Under the pieces are notes generated by a model. It made no database searches. It was given only the letters and a program-made list of their open reading frames with translations, and had not been told where the DNA came from. From Hemicordylus capensis (Eukaryota; Chordata; Lepidosauria; Squamata; Cordylidae), in contig NC_069662.1 in assembly GCF_027244095.1 (NCBI RefSeq), forward strand, positions 18,812,501 through 18,876,500: a stretch of 64,000 bases of DNA. The letters are read 5' to 3'. Both the position numbers and the translations under genes were made by a program. Positions 26,601-31,939 of this stretch are shown here, piece by piece (within the stretch, counting starts at the first letter, position 1; each line of letters begins with the position of its first letter).

Positions 26601-29600
26601 TGTTCCTATGTTCAATTAAAAGAGTCAAGCATCATTCTCCTCCATTGATGGCATGACAGAACAGGCCAGACTCCATCAGGTGCCTTAAGGATAATGGAGT
26701 TGGTGCTAAGCAAGTGCAACCAGGGAGGGAGTTGTACAGTTTGGGATAACAGCACTTCAGATTGCATGTGGGGGGATGCCATTTTTAAGGCTCCCTCACA
26801 TAACAATCTCCCTGCAAGTAAAAAACAAAACAAAACCCCAGCATATCAAGGATACAAGTTCCAGCTTTCTACCTGCAAAGTATTTTTTAATGTAGGGGAG
26901 AGTTCTAAAATATGACTCTACACTTACTTTGCTGTACGTGTAAATTAAGCCTTAACCAGCCAAAGGCCATTGCATCTGGGGATGATGGGGGCTGTAGTCA
27001 AGGACATCTGGGAATCCCTGCTACAGGGAACACTGGCCTTAACCCTCCAGGCAACTAAGGGTACTATTGGAGCCTAACCCACACGCAGACTGACAATGCC
27101 AGCAGATGCTTAAGCTGCATCAGCACCAGCCAATTACTGCAGAATCATGAACCAGAATTCTCTTACCACTGCCAGGGTCACAAACTTCCAATTCTAGTTT
27201 AGTTATGCTGGAAATTCGGCAGCAGTCCCAACCATCCCAGAAGAACCAATGTTAAAAGGACAGAGGAATTAGCATCCTTCCTGGGCAGTGAGAGAATTAG
27301 CTAGAATGTTCTGCAGGTTTGAAGGCAGGAAATCACTATTTCCAGGTCAAAGTGAGGGAAGGAAGACACTGGTGTGGCTGCGATTGTGTAGAAACATAGG
27401 AAGAGCCTCTACTGAACCAGATCAAATGTCCATCTCATCCAACATCCTGTTTCCCACAGTGGCCAACCAGAGGCCTCCTGGAAGGGCAACAAAGATGGTG
27501 AGTTGAAGGAATTGGGTAGTTTAGCCGGGAGGAGAGAAGACTAGGGGAGATAGGATAGCCATCTTCAAATATCTGAAGGGCTGCCACACAGAAGAAGAAG
27601 CAGACTTGACCTCTGTTGCTCCTGAGGGCAGGACTAGGACCAATGGGCTGAAAATACAAGGAAAAAGATTTAGGCTAGACACTAGGTACTGTAAAAGCTG
27701 TCCCTCGGTGAAATAGTCTGCCTCACACAGAAGCTTTCCTTTGCTGGAGGTTCAATAGGAACATAGGAAGCTGCCGTATACCGAATCAGACCATGGGTCC
27801 ATCTAGCTCAGTATTGTCTACACAGACTGACAGCAGCTTCTCCAAGGTTGCAGGCCGGAGTCTCTCTCAGCCCTATCTTGGAGATGCTGCCAGGGTGGCA
27901 ACTTGGAACCTTCTGCTCTTCCCAGAGCGGCCCCATCCCTTGAGGGGAATATCTTGCAGTGCTCACACGTCTCCCATTCAAAGGCAAACCAGGGCAGACC
28001 CTGCTTAGCAAAGGGGACAATTCATGCTTGCTACCACAAGACCAGCAGGCCAGCCGGCCATCTGTCAAGGATGCCGTAGCCGTTTCCTGCACTGAATAGT
28101 GGGTTGGACTAGTCCCTTCTCACTAAGACTCCATGAAGCACACAAGTGGGATATGAAAGCAATAGCCTTCCCCAACGTTGCCTTCATAGCAACTGATATT
28201 CAAAACCTCTGAATATGCAGTTTCCATTATTATATTATCAATTATTATAAGTAATAATAATAATAGCAATAGCAATAGCACTTACATTTATATACCGCTT
28301 TATAGCCGGAGCTCTCTAAGCGGTTTACAATGATTTAGCATATTGCCCCCAACATTTCTGGGTACTCATTTTACCGACCTCGGAAGGATGGAAGGCTGAG
28401 TCAACCTTGAGCCCCTGGTCAGGATCGAACTTGTAACCTTCTGGTTACAGAGCGGCAGTTTTACCACTGCGCCACCAGGGGCTCAATATATATATTTATA
28501 TACTGCTTTTCAACAAATAAGCTCTTAAAGTGGTTTACAGGGGGGGGGGGAGAGTAAGATGGCTCCCTGTCCCCAAAGGGCTCACAATCTAAAAAGAAAT
28601 GCAAGGGAGACACCAGCAACAGGCCCTGGAAGGATGCTGTGCCTGGGGCTGGATAGGGCCAGTTGCTCTTCCCTTCTCAACACAAGAGAGTCACCACTTT
28701 GAAAGGTGCCTCTTTGCCCAATTAGCAGGGCTTCCACATAGCCATTGTGACTTAACAACTGCTGATAGACCAGGCCTCCTCCAAGCATGCATCTAACCTT
28801 CTTTCAAAGCTATCTGAACCAGTGTACATCACCCCATCCTATGGAAGCAAAGTTCATACATTAAATTATGCACGGTGTGAAGAAATCTATTATTTTGCTT
28901 GTCTCGAATGTATTGCCCATCAATTCCATCAAGTGACTCCAAATTCTAGTGCTATGAAACAGGGTGGCAGGGGTAGGGGGTTTATATCAACTCCCTCCAA
29001 ACTTTGCATAATTTTATAAAAGCCTCCGTTGTGCCCCCATCACTTTCCCCCCTAAACTAAAAATCACAAATGGACCTGTGCGCATCTAGAATTGCAAATA
29101 TCTGTACTGCAAGTATCTCAAGCACAAAGCTTGTGCTTAGGTATAAATATCAGCAGAACGAAATTCTGCAAAGACTGTCCACGTTTGCAAAGAGCCCAAA
29201 AGGTGTACTTGGAAGAAGCTGAACTGCTCACTCCTTCCTTGCACCCCAAACTTGGCAAACGAGACAGACTGGCCTAGCCAGCACTCAAAGGAGGCAGAGT
29301 GGGAGACAGGGGGAAGGTGTGCAGGACTGGGCATGTCTGCAAAGTGGGATGGGCATGGACAGGCAGCAAGCCATCCACACCAGCAGAAGGATAGCTCAGT
29401 TTATCCAGTTCCACATTTTGGCTAACTCGGTAACTAGGTCCTCCTGGACAGAAGAGAATTAGCTAGAGTGTCCTTTAAAGAAAAAAAGAGCGTGTAGGAT
29501 GGCTCTGCCTCAGTCACTGCTATAGCACTTCCATCACAATACTGGAGACCACCAGTCCATTCACACAGAGGATCTCACCCTGATCTGCGTAGCTCCGTGC

Positions 29601-31194
29601 TTTCCCCTCCAGGGCACGGCTCTGCCCCTCCAGTCGAGTCAGATCTGTCCCATGCGCCTTACGTTCCTGCTCCATCGAGTCTTCTAGCTCCATGTACCGC
29701 TGCAGGAAGAGAGTCCAGAGGTCCAGGCAGCTGCTCCATCCTTTCCCCCCAAATCTAGACTTTCACAGCTGCTCTTTAGGAAAGCTGGTAACCTAGGCAC
29801 CCAAACCCGGCACCGCTTGGAATGGCAGCCCATTCTTCGAGTCCAGACGGGTCTCTTTCATCGCTCGTTGGCAGCTTCACCGGCCCCCAAGAGCAGTTTG
29901 CTGCCTCCTCACACTCCTACCTACGTTTTCCCATCAAAGCCAGCTCCGACCCCCATTCCAAGTCCCAGCAGACTGTGCCTAGTTCATCACTCATACATCA
30001 CACCCCAAATGAAAATGGTCGGGCGGGGGGCGGGCATGGGCTAAGGATAGCTTTCTTTATGGAAGAAGATTTGGAAATTATTACTGGGTTTTAGCTTAGT
30101 CAAATGAAAGCTAAAGGGGGAGTTCACCAAGGTGGCAGGAATTTCTAAAACGCATGGGTGGCGTGGAAGGAGTGAATCATTTCCCCCTAATTGTTCTCCT
30201 CAAAAAAACAAACTGGGATATTCACCAAAACGGACAAGCTAGAAGTTTAAAACACACTTAAAGAAGCACTTCTTCACACCATACACATGATTCACCCATG
30301 GAACAGCCTGCCACAGGATGTTCCAGCGGCTACTAGCACATATGACAGTTAAAAGTGGTTTGGGTGGATACAGGAAAGATAGGTCCGTCAGTGCCTACTG
30401 CTTTTGATACCCAGAAATACTATCCCAACTTTGGGATACAGTACATCTTCTACTGCCAGGTACTGGGTATTAATAAATAGGGGCCAGATAAGACATCAGC
30501 CCTCTGCTTGTCACACTCATCTGAAATATTAATCTGACCATTGCCAGGATGTTTCTTGTGTCTCCACAGCACCAGGCCTTCCTGAGCCGCAAAGGCACAG
30601 GGACCACAGAGAGCATGCCCTCCGATTTGCTGCTGCTGCGGCAAAAGTGCTGCCCACGATAAAATTACTGATGTAGGCAGCCATCTAGTTCCAGCTAGCA
30701 CTAAAACGGGATACGAAGTGAGGTGGGAAAGGGTCCTGACTCCTCATCCCCCTGTGCTTTGCTCCAGATTAACCCACCAGACAATTCTCCAATAATGTGT
30801 CCTGTCCCACACCTAGCACTCTGCTGGAGCTAAATAAATGCTTTACAAATAATAGTTATTGCAGCAATTCAGGTTGAAAGAGAGTGACACCCACCTCTTC
30901 TGCCCGCTTGCGCCCAGCTCGCTCCCGCTCGTACTGCTCCAGCAGCCGCAGCCGATCATCCCGCAGCCTTTCCAGGGCCTGATCCCGCTCCCGTACCTGC
31001 CCACAGGCCCCCTGTAGTGACTCCAGCACAGAGACCAGCTGTGGCAGGAGCCCAGACACTGCTGCAGGCCCGTGGGCTGCTACAAGCCGCTCCAGCTCCC
31101 CATACAATCCCCCGGCCATGGCAGTCACCAGCTCCTCATAAGGAGCAGGGCTGGAATCTCCGTGCCCCCCAAAGGTCTCCTCCATCTCATCCAT
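486..31194 (-). CDS. MAPK8IP3-like: JIP3/JIP4-family scaffold protein gene (21 exons seen; 3' end beyond left edge)
   Basis: Coding parts, 5' to 3' on the minus strand: 31194-30895, 29699-29579, 25664-25594, 25491-25403 (end uncertain), 22073-21986, 21839-21731, 19582-19495, 18208-18102, 17898-17847, 16886-16734, 14613-14565, 14387-14257, 12185-12018, 9737-9639, 7290-7207, 5535-5482, 4893-4731, 2462-2312, 1001-921, 779-712, 634-486. About 790 residues are readable. The order matches JIP3/JIP4: RH1 coiled-coil, coiled coil, acidic linker with DMDDGADL, second coiled coil, RH2 ([20 protein letters not shown]), LWCAA motif, then propeller blades. In the family these proteins are cytosolic scaffolds linking kinesin-1 and dynein-dynactin to vesicles and JNK-pathway kinases, with RH2 binding Rab and ARF6 GTPases. 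It is clearly shorter and more diverged than JIP3 or JIP4, so I read it as a third paralog. Exon phases agree everywhere except between exons 13 and 14. All introns are GT-AG. The last propeller part is off the window. Confidence 0.9.
712..779 (-). CDS. JIP-like exon 20: propeller blade
   Basis: Reads [20 protein letters not shown] then ND, matching JIP3 [20 protein letters not shown]. Acceptor TCTGTCCCAG, donor GTAAGT, phase 1. Confidence 0.93.
921..1001 (-). CDS. JIP-like exon 19: propeller blade
   Basis: Reads [20 protein letters not shown] then DAVHCIV, matching JIP3 [20 protein letters not shown] then DSVLSLV. Acceptor CTTTCTCAG, donor GTGAGT, phase 2. Confidence 0.92.
2312..2462 (-). 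CDS. JIP-like exon 18: acidic insert and PTVWFG strand
   Basis: An acidic stretch ([20 protein letters not shown] then [10 protein letters not shown]) leads into [13 protein letters not shown], matching JIP3 APTMWLGAQNGW. Acceptor GCTCCTTAG in phase 1, donor GTAATT in phase 2. The insert is much shorter than the variable acidic insert of JIP3. Confidence 0.88.
2576..2799 (-). repeat. tRNA-derived SINE with (TTGCTA)n tail, copy 1
   Basis: Read on the minus strand it begins TGAGCCCCTGGTGGCGCAGT, has a B-box-like GTTCGATCC, and ends in a TGCTATTGCTATTGC tail. A close copy lies at 28254-28484 in the same orientation with only a few differences, so the family is young. Confidence 0.8.
3095..3280. 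mobile_element. hAT-type nonautonomous fragment with short tandem duplication
   Basis: Contains the phrase CCAGCTTGCACACCCCTAG, an hAT-like terminus, twice about 32 bp apart (near 3218 and 3251). A related sequence ends GCACACCCCTA at about 38370. Confidence 0.4.
4005..4232 (+). mobile_element. BovB/RTE LINE fragment with internal deletion
   Basis: Positions about 4029-4151 translate as [20 protein letters not shown] and [20 protein letters not shown], reverse-transcriptase residues of RTE/BovB elements. They run straight into a 3'-end segment with GAGTCGACACCAACTTGACG, the BovB-like tail, and a (TCAA)n end. Most of the ORF between them is missing. Confidence 0.7.
4467..4590. mobile_element. 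Palindromic hAT-type MITE
   Basis: Inverted arms CAGGGATTCCCAACCTTTGA and CCAGGTTGGGAATCTC surround GGACTACAACTCCCATCATC. The same family occurs near 35039, 35175 and 41730. Confidence 0.7.
4731..4893 (-). CDS. JIP-like exon 17: first propeller strand
   Basis: Reads [20 protein letters not shown] and [20 protein letters not shown], matching JIP3 [20 protein letters not shown] and [20 protein letters not shown]. Acceptor CTCTTGTAG, donor GTCAGT, phase 1. Confidence 0.9.
5217..5392 (+). mobile_element. L2/CR1-type LINE 3' end
   Basis: Carries TTTGTGAGCCCTTTGGGGAC and TGTAAACCGCCC before an ATAATA tail, the standard 3' end of this LINE group. Sister fragments are at 6935, 25895, 28485(-), 38386, 53655(-) and 54147. 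Confidence 0.65.
5482..5535 (-). CDS. JIP-like exon 16: LWCAA motif
   Basis: 18 codons reading [23 protein letters not shown] is the diagnostic JIP3/4 motif (KLWCAAGVNLSGW). Acceptor CCATTGCAG, donor GTAAGT, phases 0 and 0. The long variable segment that follows in JIP3 is absent here. Confidence 0.88.
5777..6110. repeat. Fold-back element related to the one at 59914
   Basis: Shares CCCTACCCAGGTTCTCTCCC and GAGGGTGGACAAAAAG with 60050-60110, and its left part is roughly the reverse complement of its right part. Confidence 0.5.
6935..7195 (+). mobile_element. L2/CR1-type LINE 3' end
   Basis: GGCAAAGAGGCACCTTTTTA ... GATTGTGAGCCCTTTGGGGA ... GTAAACTGCTTTGG, as in the copies at 54147 and 38386. 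It ends 12 bp from JIP-like exon 15. Confidence 0.65.
7207..7290 (-). CDS. JIP-like exon 15: [19 protein letters not shown]
   Basis: 28 codons reading [20 protein letters not shown] and DQKDPSTK, matching JIP3 [20 protein letters not shown]. Acceptor ACACTGCAG, donor GTCATC. It lies just left of an L2/CR1-type 3' LINE fragment. Confidence 0.9.
7839..7891 (+). repeat. (TATTA)n microsatellite
   Basis: About ten near-perfect TATTA units, then degenerate AT-rich sequence to about 7935. Confidence 0.95.
8294..8587 (+). mobile_element. 5S-rRNA-headed SINE with CR1-like tail, full copy
   Basis: The head AGCTAAGCAGGG...GCCCTGGTTGCATGTGAATGGGAGAC matches the internal promoter region of 5S rRNA (GCTAAGCAGGGTCGGGCCTG, then GGATGGGAGAC), which marks a SINE3-type origin. 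The end, CAATGGTCTGACTCAG and CAGCTTCCTATGTTCCT, resembles a CR1 3' tail. Confidence 0.8.
9292..9515 (+). mobile_element. Sauria SINE
   Basis: tRNA-like head (TAGTGGTTAGAGTGCTAGAC, B box GAGTTCAAATCCC), conserved core GGGCCAGTCACTTCTCTCTC, and GGATATAAAATG before an (AAC)n/(AAT)n tail. This is the classic squamate SINE. Confidence 0.85.
9639..9737 (-). CDS. JIP-like exon 14: [11 protein letters not shown] segment
   Basis: 33 codons reading [20 protein letters not shown] and [13 protein letters not shown], matching JIP3 [20 protein letters not shown] and LQACGWSLPAKYKQ. Acceptor CTCCCCACAG, donor GTGAGG, phases 0 and 0. Confidence 0.9.
10544..10625 (+). repeat. Short tandem repeat around GAGCCCTGCCTTG
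   Basis: GCTGAGCCCTGCCTTGT-type units of 17 bp repeat about four times, with a longer version containing CATGCAGAAGAC at both ends. It lies in a tRNA-SINE remnant. Confidence 0.75.
10893..11140 (-). mobile_element. BovB-tailed tRNA SINE, stand-alone copy
   Basis: On the minus strand: head with GGTTGCCGCTTCGAATCCCC (B box), GGCAGCAGCGATAGAG, GGGTTTACC complement, and the BovB-like tail GGAGTCGAGATCGACTTGAT. Not embedded in the 5S SINE. Confidence 0.8.
11186..11340 (+). mobile_element. tRNA-headed SINE remnant
   Basis: AGCTCTGCGGTGGAGCACAT ... GCATGCAGAAGGTGTGAAGT resembles the tRNA-headed family best seen at 41161-41362. Confidence 0.5.
11355..11624 (+). mobile_element. Sauria SINE with long (ATA)n tail
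   Basis: Same head and core as 9292-9515, ending in about 18 ATA units. Confidence 0.88.
11688..11997. mobile_element. hAT-type nonautonomous element
   Basis: Ends TAGGGATGTGCACGGAAC and GGTTCATGCACATCCCTA are inverted repeats. Same family as 18726-19185. GC-rich interior with poly-G and poly-C runs. No clean flanking duplication is visible. Confidence 0.7.
12018..12185 (-). CDS. JIP-like exon 13: SFDRLFSP segment
   Basis: Reads [40 protein letters not shown] and [25 protein letters not shown] matches QFFSRLFSSSS of JIP3. Acceptor ATCCCGCAG, strong donor GTAAGT leaving in phase 2. The next exon I can place begins in phase 0, so a small exon is probably missing between them. Confidence 0.85.
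12186..14256. other. Intron 12 of JIP-like gene
   Basis: About 2 kb of mainly unique DNA. A CT/GA-rich stretch near 13750-13990 is low complexity. No exon and no well-supported repeat. Confidence 0.5.
14257..14387 (-). CDS. JIP-like exon 12: RH2 domain
   Basis: The best-conserved exon: [20 protein letters not shown] and [16 protein letters not shown] against JIP3 [20 protein letters not shown] and [18 protein letters not shown]2 is the Rab-effector helix pair shared by RILP, RILPL1/2 and JIP3/4. Acceptor TTCCTCTGCAG, donor GTCAGC, phase 2. Confidence 0.95.
14565..14613 (-). CDS. JIP-like exon 11: coiled-coil end
   Basis: 49 bp reading [16 protein letters not shown] after the shared Arg codon. 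Acceptor TCTCGTTCCAG, donor GTAAGT, leaving in phase 0. It corresponds to the JIP3 stretch between KSEAIIARRE and the RH2 segment. Confidence 0.8.
14614..16733. other. Intron 10 of JIP-like gene
   Basis: About 2.1 kb without recognised exon. It has an (ATGA)n run at 16298-16326, an L2-type tail just before it, and an hAT MITE end near 16420. Confidence 0.5.
16734..16886 (-). CDS. JIP-like exon 10: second coiled coil
   Basis: Reads [40 protein letters not shown] and [11 protein letters not shown], matching JIP3 [20 protein letters not shown] and KLENRIKELEEELKR. Acceptor CATCTCTAG, donor GTAAGA, phase 2. Confidence 0.9.
16919..17312 (-). mobile_element. CR1 LINE, C-terminal ORF2 and 3' UTR
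   Basis: Minus strand encodes [20 protein letters not shown] then [20 protein letters not shown], the CR1 ORF2 C-terminus, followed by a 3' UTR ending in the complement of AGAACAGCCCTGCTGGATCA. A sister copy is at 46848-47230. Confidence 0.8.
17847..17898 (-). CDS. JIP-like exon 9: start of second coiled coil
   Basis: 52 bp reading [18 protein letters not shown], equal to JIP3 GKEVGNLLLENSQLLETK, the start of the leucine zipper that binds kinesin light chain and dynein regulators in the family. Acceptor TCTTTTCAG, donor GTAAGA, phase 2. Confidence 0.85.
18102..18208 (-). CDS. JIP-like exon 8: acidic DMDDGADL segment
   Basis: Reads [20 protein letters not shown] and [12 protein letters not shown], matching JIP3 [20 protein letters not shown] and DEGADLLG. 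The acceptor lies behind a TCTGTC tandem tract (intronic microsatellite at 18213-18245). Donor GTAAGT, phase 1. Confidence 0.9.
18661..19229. mobile_element. Fold-back element with CTCF-like arms, split by a hAT insertion
   Basis: Arms 18661-18688 and 19202-19229 are inverted repeats of 28 bp with one mismatch. Each contains CAGCAGGTGGC read on one strand, close to the CTCF core. Removing the 460-bp hAT insert and one duplicated 8-mer leaves an element of roughly 100 bp. Confidence 0.65.
18726..19185. mobile_element. hAT-type nonautonomous element with perfect 8-bp duplication
   Basis: Ends TACGGATGTGCACGG and CGTGCACATCCTTA are inverted repeats, flanked by GTAATTGG at 18718-18725 and 19186-19193. 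Same family as 11688-11997. The 8-bp duplication marks the hAT superfamily. Confidence 0.85.
19495..19582 (-). CDS. JIP-like exon 7: DLLSSTPEL linker
   Basis: Enters in phase 1 at acceptor CTCTTGCCAG and reads [20 protein letters not shown] then LGPNSQQPS, matching JIP3 EWSDVQDIIDSTPELD. A second in-frame AG 15 bp downstream would break the frame, so the upstream acceptor was chosen. Donor GTAAGA, phase 2. Confidence 0.85.
19620..20143 (-). mobile_element. Composite: 5S-headed SINE holding a BovB-tailed SINE, copy 1
   Basis: 5S SINE (minus) from 19620 to about 19903 and again at 20131-20143 (CGCAAGACCAGCT), with a plus-strand BovB-tailed SINE at 19904-20130 between them. The break point equals that at 23371 and 51936. 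Confidence 0.75.
19904..20130 (+). mobile_element. BovB-tailed tRNA SINE inside composite 1
   Basis: GGTTGCCGGTTTGAATCCCC (B box), GGCAATGGCAAACCCCTCCT, GGAATCGAAATCGATTTGAT, then CACACTTTACTTTAC. Confidence 0.8.
20513..20740 (+). mobile_element. Short nonautonomous Helitron
   Basis: Begins TCTATATTATTAACTCTCC after an A, ends with hairpin GCACAGATGCTCTGTGC, 7 bases, then CTAG before a T. No target duplication. It lies in the (ATT)n tail of a Sauria SINE. The larger sister is 39660-40580. Confidence 0.8.
20741..20973 (-). mobile_element. Sauria SINE, tail hit by a Helitron
   Basis: Reverse orientation: (ATT)n tail at 20741-20765, core GAGAGAGAAGTGACTGGCCC, head ending CACCACACCACACTGGCTC. 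Its tail adjoins the Helitron at 20513-20740. Confidence 0.85.
21731..21839 (-). CDS. JIP-like exon 6: acidic linker
   Basis: Acceptor GCCTCTCAG, then [20 protein letters not shown] and [16 protein letters not shown], ending in phase 1 before GTAAGG. No family motif is conserved here. It is supported by splice sites, an open frame and correct phase on both sides. Confidence 0.75.
21986..22073 (-). CDS. JIP-like exon 5: proline-rich linker
   Basis: One base completing a codon, then 29 codons reading [20 protein letters not shown] to PPELPHPLE, with acceptor TGGTTAG and donor GTAAGC. It sits where JIP3 carries its JNK-docking motif (RKERPTSLNVFPL). No clear basic-to-LxL docking motif is visible here. 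Confidence 0.75.
22320..22545 (-). repeat. Unclassified repeat family, copy in intron 4 of JIP-like gene
   Basis: Shares CCAAACCTTTTTGCTTCTGC and GGAGATCCAGTTT with 25380-25475, which overlaps JIP-like exon 4. Its other half (GGCCTGCTCCTCTTGCTGCA on the minus strand) matches 24070-24185 on the plus strand. Confidence 0.65.
22551..23345 (-). mobile_element. CR1 LINE ORF2 fragment
   Basis: Minus-strand frames read [89 protein letters not shown] and [18 protein letters not shown] in order. These are CR1 reverse-transcriptase motifs. The copy has several frame changes and its 3' part is missing. Confidence 0.85.
23371..24027 (-). mobile_element. Composite: 5S-headed SINE holding a BovB-tailed SINE, copy 2
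   Basis: 5S SINE (minus) 23371-23656 and its end ACCACAAGACCAGCTCTCCT from 24002, with a plus-strand BovB SINE (about 23657-24000) between. The inner SINE has its middle replaced by an unrelated 150-bp repeat. Confidence 0.75.
23766..23917 (+). repeat. Unclassified repeat inside the inner SINE; sister at 36345
   Basis: AATGAGTTTTGTTCTGGACA and TAAAATTAACTGAACGGACA match the reverse complement of 36350-36520. Confidence 0.6.
24045..24190 (+). repeat. Unclassified repeat family, second fragment
   Basis: TTGGCCTGCTCCTCTTACTG ... TACCCTGCTCTGCATGTCAG matches the reverse complement of 22330-22430. Confidence 0.6.
24663..24798. mobile_element. Palindromic hAT MITE (CAGGCCTGCTCAA type), perfect 8-bp duplication
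   Basis: ATCTAAAC flanks both ends (24655-24662 and 24799-24806). Arms CAGGCCTGCTCAATTTAGGG and GAAGTTGAGCAGCCCTG. A sister is nested in a SINE at 52003. Confidence 0.85.
25375..25475 (-). repeat. Unclassified repeat family, fragment overlapping exon 4
   Basis: Roughly 85% identical by eye to 22411-22520 over about 95 bp, with similarity stopping inside exon 4 near 25472. Confidence 0.6.
25403..25491 (-). CDS. JIP-like exon 4: short coiled-coil end running into repeat-derived sequence
   Basis: The acceptor CCGTACAG is followed by [20 protein letters not shown], where the first residues match JIP3 MIQTYVEHIERSK. To keep the frame into exon 5 the exon must end in phase 2. The only such donors I see are AAAAAG/GTTTGG (end 25403) and a weaker GGC/GTGGGG about 20 bp later. 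From roughly 25472 leftwards the DNA resembles a repeat also present at 22411-22520, so the 3' part of this exon seems to be made from repeat DNA. Start is secure; end is not. Confidence 0.6.
25594..25664 (-). CDS. JIP-like exon 3: coiled coil
   Basis: 71 bp that completes the split codon from exon 2. It reads [20 protein letters not shown] then THAK, matching JIP3 [20 protein letters not shown] and RHTE. The acceptor sits behind a long T tract (an A run on the plus strand) and the donor is GTAACT. It ends in phase 0. Confidence 0.85.
25767..25855. mobile_element. Degraded palindromic hAT MITE
   Basis: GGACTTGAAATCCCATCAAC and GATGATGGGAGTTGTAG mark a weathered palindromic copy. Confidence 0.5.
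26306..26612 (+). mobile_element. 5S-rRNA-headed SINE, full copy
   Basis: GAGCTGGTCTTGTGG, GCTAAGCAGGGTCTTCCCTG, GAATGGGAGAC, and the CR1-like tail ending CAGCTTCCTATGTTCCTATG. No inner SINE. Confidence 0.85.
26957..27035. mobile_element. Shortened palindromic hAT MITE, perfect 8-bp duplication
   Basis: Flanked by GCCTTAAC (26949-26956 and 27036-27043). Begins CAGCC and ends GGGAACACTG; half the length of its relatives, with the left arm gone. Confidence 0.85.
27528..28136 (+). mobile_element. CR1 LINE 3' end split by a 5S-headed SINE
   Basis: AGATAGGATAGCCATCTTCA, GACACTAGGTA and GTGAAATAGTCTGCC before 27757, and GATGCCGTAGCCGTTTCCTG and GGGTTGGACTAG after 28047, are successive pieces of a CR1 3' region. 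Confidence 0.65.
27757..28047 (-). mobile_element. 5S-rRNA-headed SINE, full copy
   Basis: Complete minus-strand copy from AGGAACATAGGAAGCTGCCG to CTACCACAAGACCAGCAGG with an uninterrupted GCTTGCTACCACAAG junction, lacking the inner SINE. Confidence 0.85.
28254..28484 (-). repeat. tRNA-derived SINE with (TTGCTA)n tail, copy 2
   Basis: Near-identical to the copy at 2576-2799, including the split-promoter head and the hexamer tail. It is followed directly by an LINE 3'-end fragment. Confidence 0.8.
28485..28745 (-). mobile_element. L2/CR1-type LINE 3' end
   Basis: Minus-strand version of the fragment at 6935: GGCTCACAATCTAAAAAGAA and AAAGGTGCCTCTTTGCCC. Confidence 0.6.
28795..29060 (-). mobile_element. 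CR1-type LINE fragment
   Basis: AAATTATGCACGGTGTGAAG is the complement of the conserved CR1 ORF2 C-terminal segment, surrounded by diverged sequence. Confidence 0.5.
29579..29699 (-). CDS. JIP-like exon 2: coiled coil
   Basis: Follows a CTTCCTGCAG acceptor and reads [20 protein letters not shown], later [13 protein letters not shown], against JIP3 FIEFEDALEQEKKELQ and RQLELKAKNYADQ. It ends in phase 1 before GTGAGA. The frame enters directly from exon 1 in phase 0. Confidence 0.9.
30243..30410 (+). mobile_element. CR1-type LINE 3' fragment
   Basis: AAGCACTTCTTCACACCATA, GGAACAGCCTGCCACAGGAT and GTGGTTTGGGTGGATACAGG follow the CR1 order. Confidence 0.6.
30895..31194 (-). CDS. JIP-like exon 1: start codon and RH1 domain
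   Basis: Exactly 100 codons from [10 protein letters not shown] to GRKRAEE, then a GTGGGT donor. [20 protein letters not shown] and the following [10 protein letters not shown] align with the JIP3 RH1 segment ([20 protein letters not shown]). [18 protein letters not shown] matches LLTQYEREKALRKQAEE. The frame stays open 13 codons upstream to another Met (31233), and a second Met lies 3 codons downstream (31185). I chose 31194 because the protein then begins with a short acidic leader, as in the family. The alternatives cannot be excluded. Confidence 0.9.
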
Positions 31195-31679
31195 TGCCGA
31201 GTGTTCTGACCACTGAACTCTCCAGCCTCTCACTCCAGATAGCCCAGGACTCCTGGCTTCTCAGCTGTAACCCTCCCTAGCCTCAGCGACTCTCCGATGA
31301 TCCCAGAACTCAGGAGGCTGGCTGGGTTCTCTAATTATTACCACTACTGCCCTCCCCAGTAGCTAAAAATCCGAACTCCTCCTGCCCCAGAATATGCACT
31401 TCAGAGAACCCAGGACTGCTGCCCCTTATCTCTATTCCCCACGCTCAGTTCCAACCACGGGACTTCACTCCCTTCCTCAGTCTTTCTAGTTCCAGACGCA
31501 CGCGCGCACACACACACATGCACACCCTTTGCTATAATCACTAGGCACCACTCCCCACATACACATCCGCTTCCCCACCAACTGTTGCTTCTAGGCTCTC
31601 TGCGATGACCCCTGGAGCTACTCTGCCAGAAGACCCAGGAGTCCTAGCTCTTCTTCTCAGCCCAGGTTCTGGCTCTTCG

Positions 31680-31930
31680 CCCACCCCATAGCTCCTCCGG
31701 AGTCCCCGATCTCCTTCCCCACCGGCAGTCCCTCCGATCCCAACTTCATGTCACTTTCCAAGTGGAAAGGTAGGCGGAGCTAGAAGCCCTCAGGAGGGCG
31801 ATCAATGGCGCAGGAGGTACTGCCAAATGTGGCCAATTGCGCGCCGAGATGCGCTCTAGTGACCAATGGCGCACGGCGGAGGGAGGCTGCCTACCGAGGG
31901 CCGGCAAGGGGGGGAAGGGGGGAGCACCGA
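31680..31930. promoter_or_regulatory. Probable CpG-rich promoter of the JIP-like gene
   Basis: Starting about 490 bp upstream of the start codon, this stretch is locally rich in CG dinucleotides. It holds CAATGGCGCA twice (31803-31812 and 31864-31873) plus a CCAATTGCGC between them (about 31832), which look like NF-Y type CCAAT boxes. No TATA box is evident. The surrounding intergenic DNA is AT-rich and CpG-poor. Inference only; no transcript start can be read. Confidence 0.5.
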
Positions 31931-31939
31931 GTAGTATTA

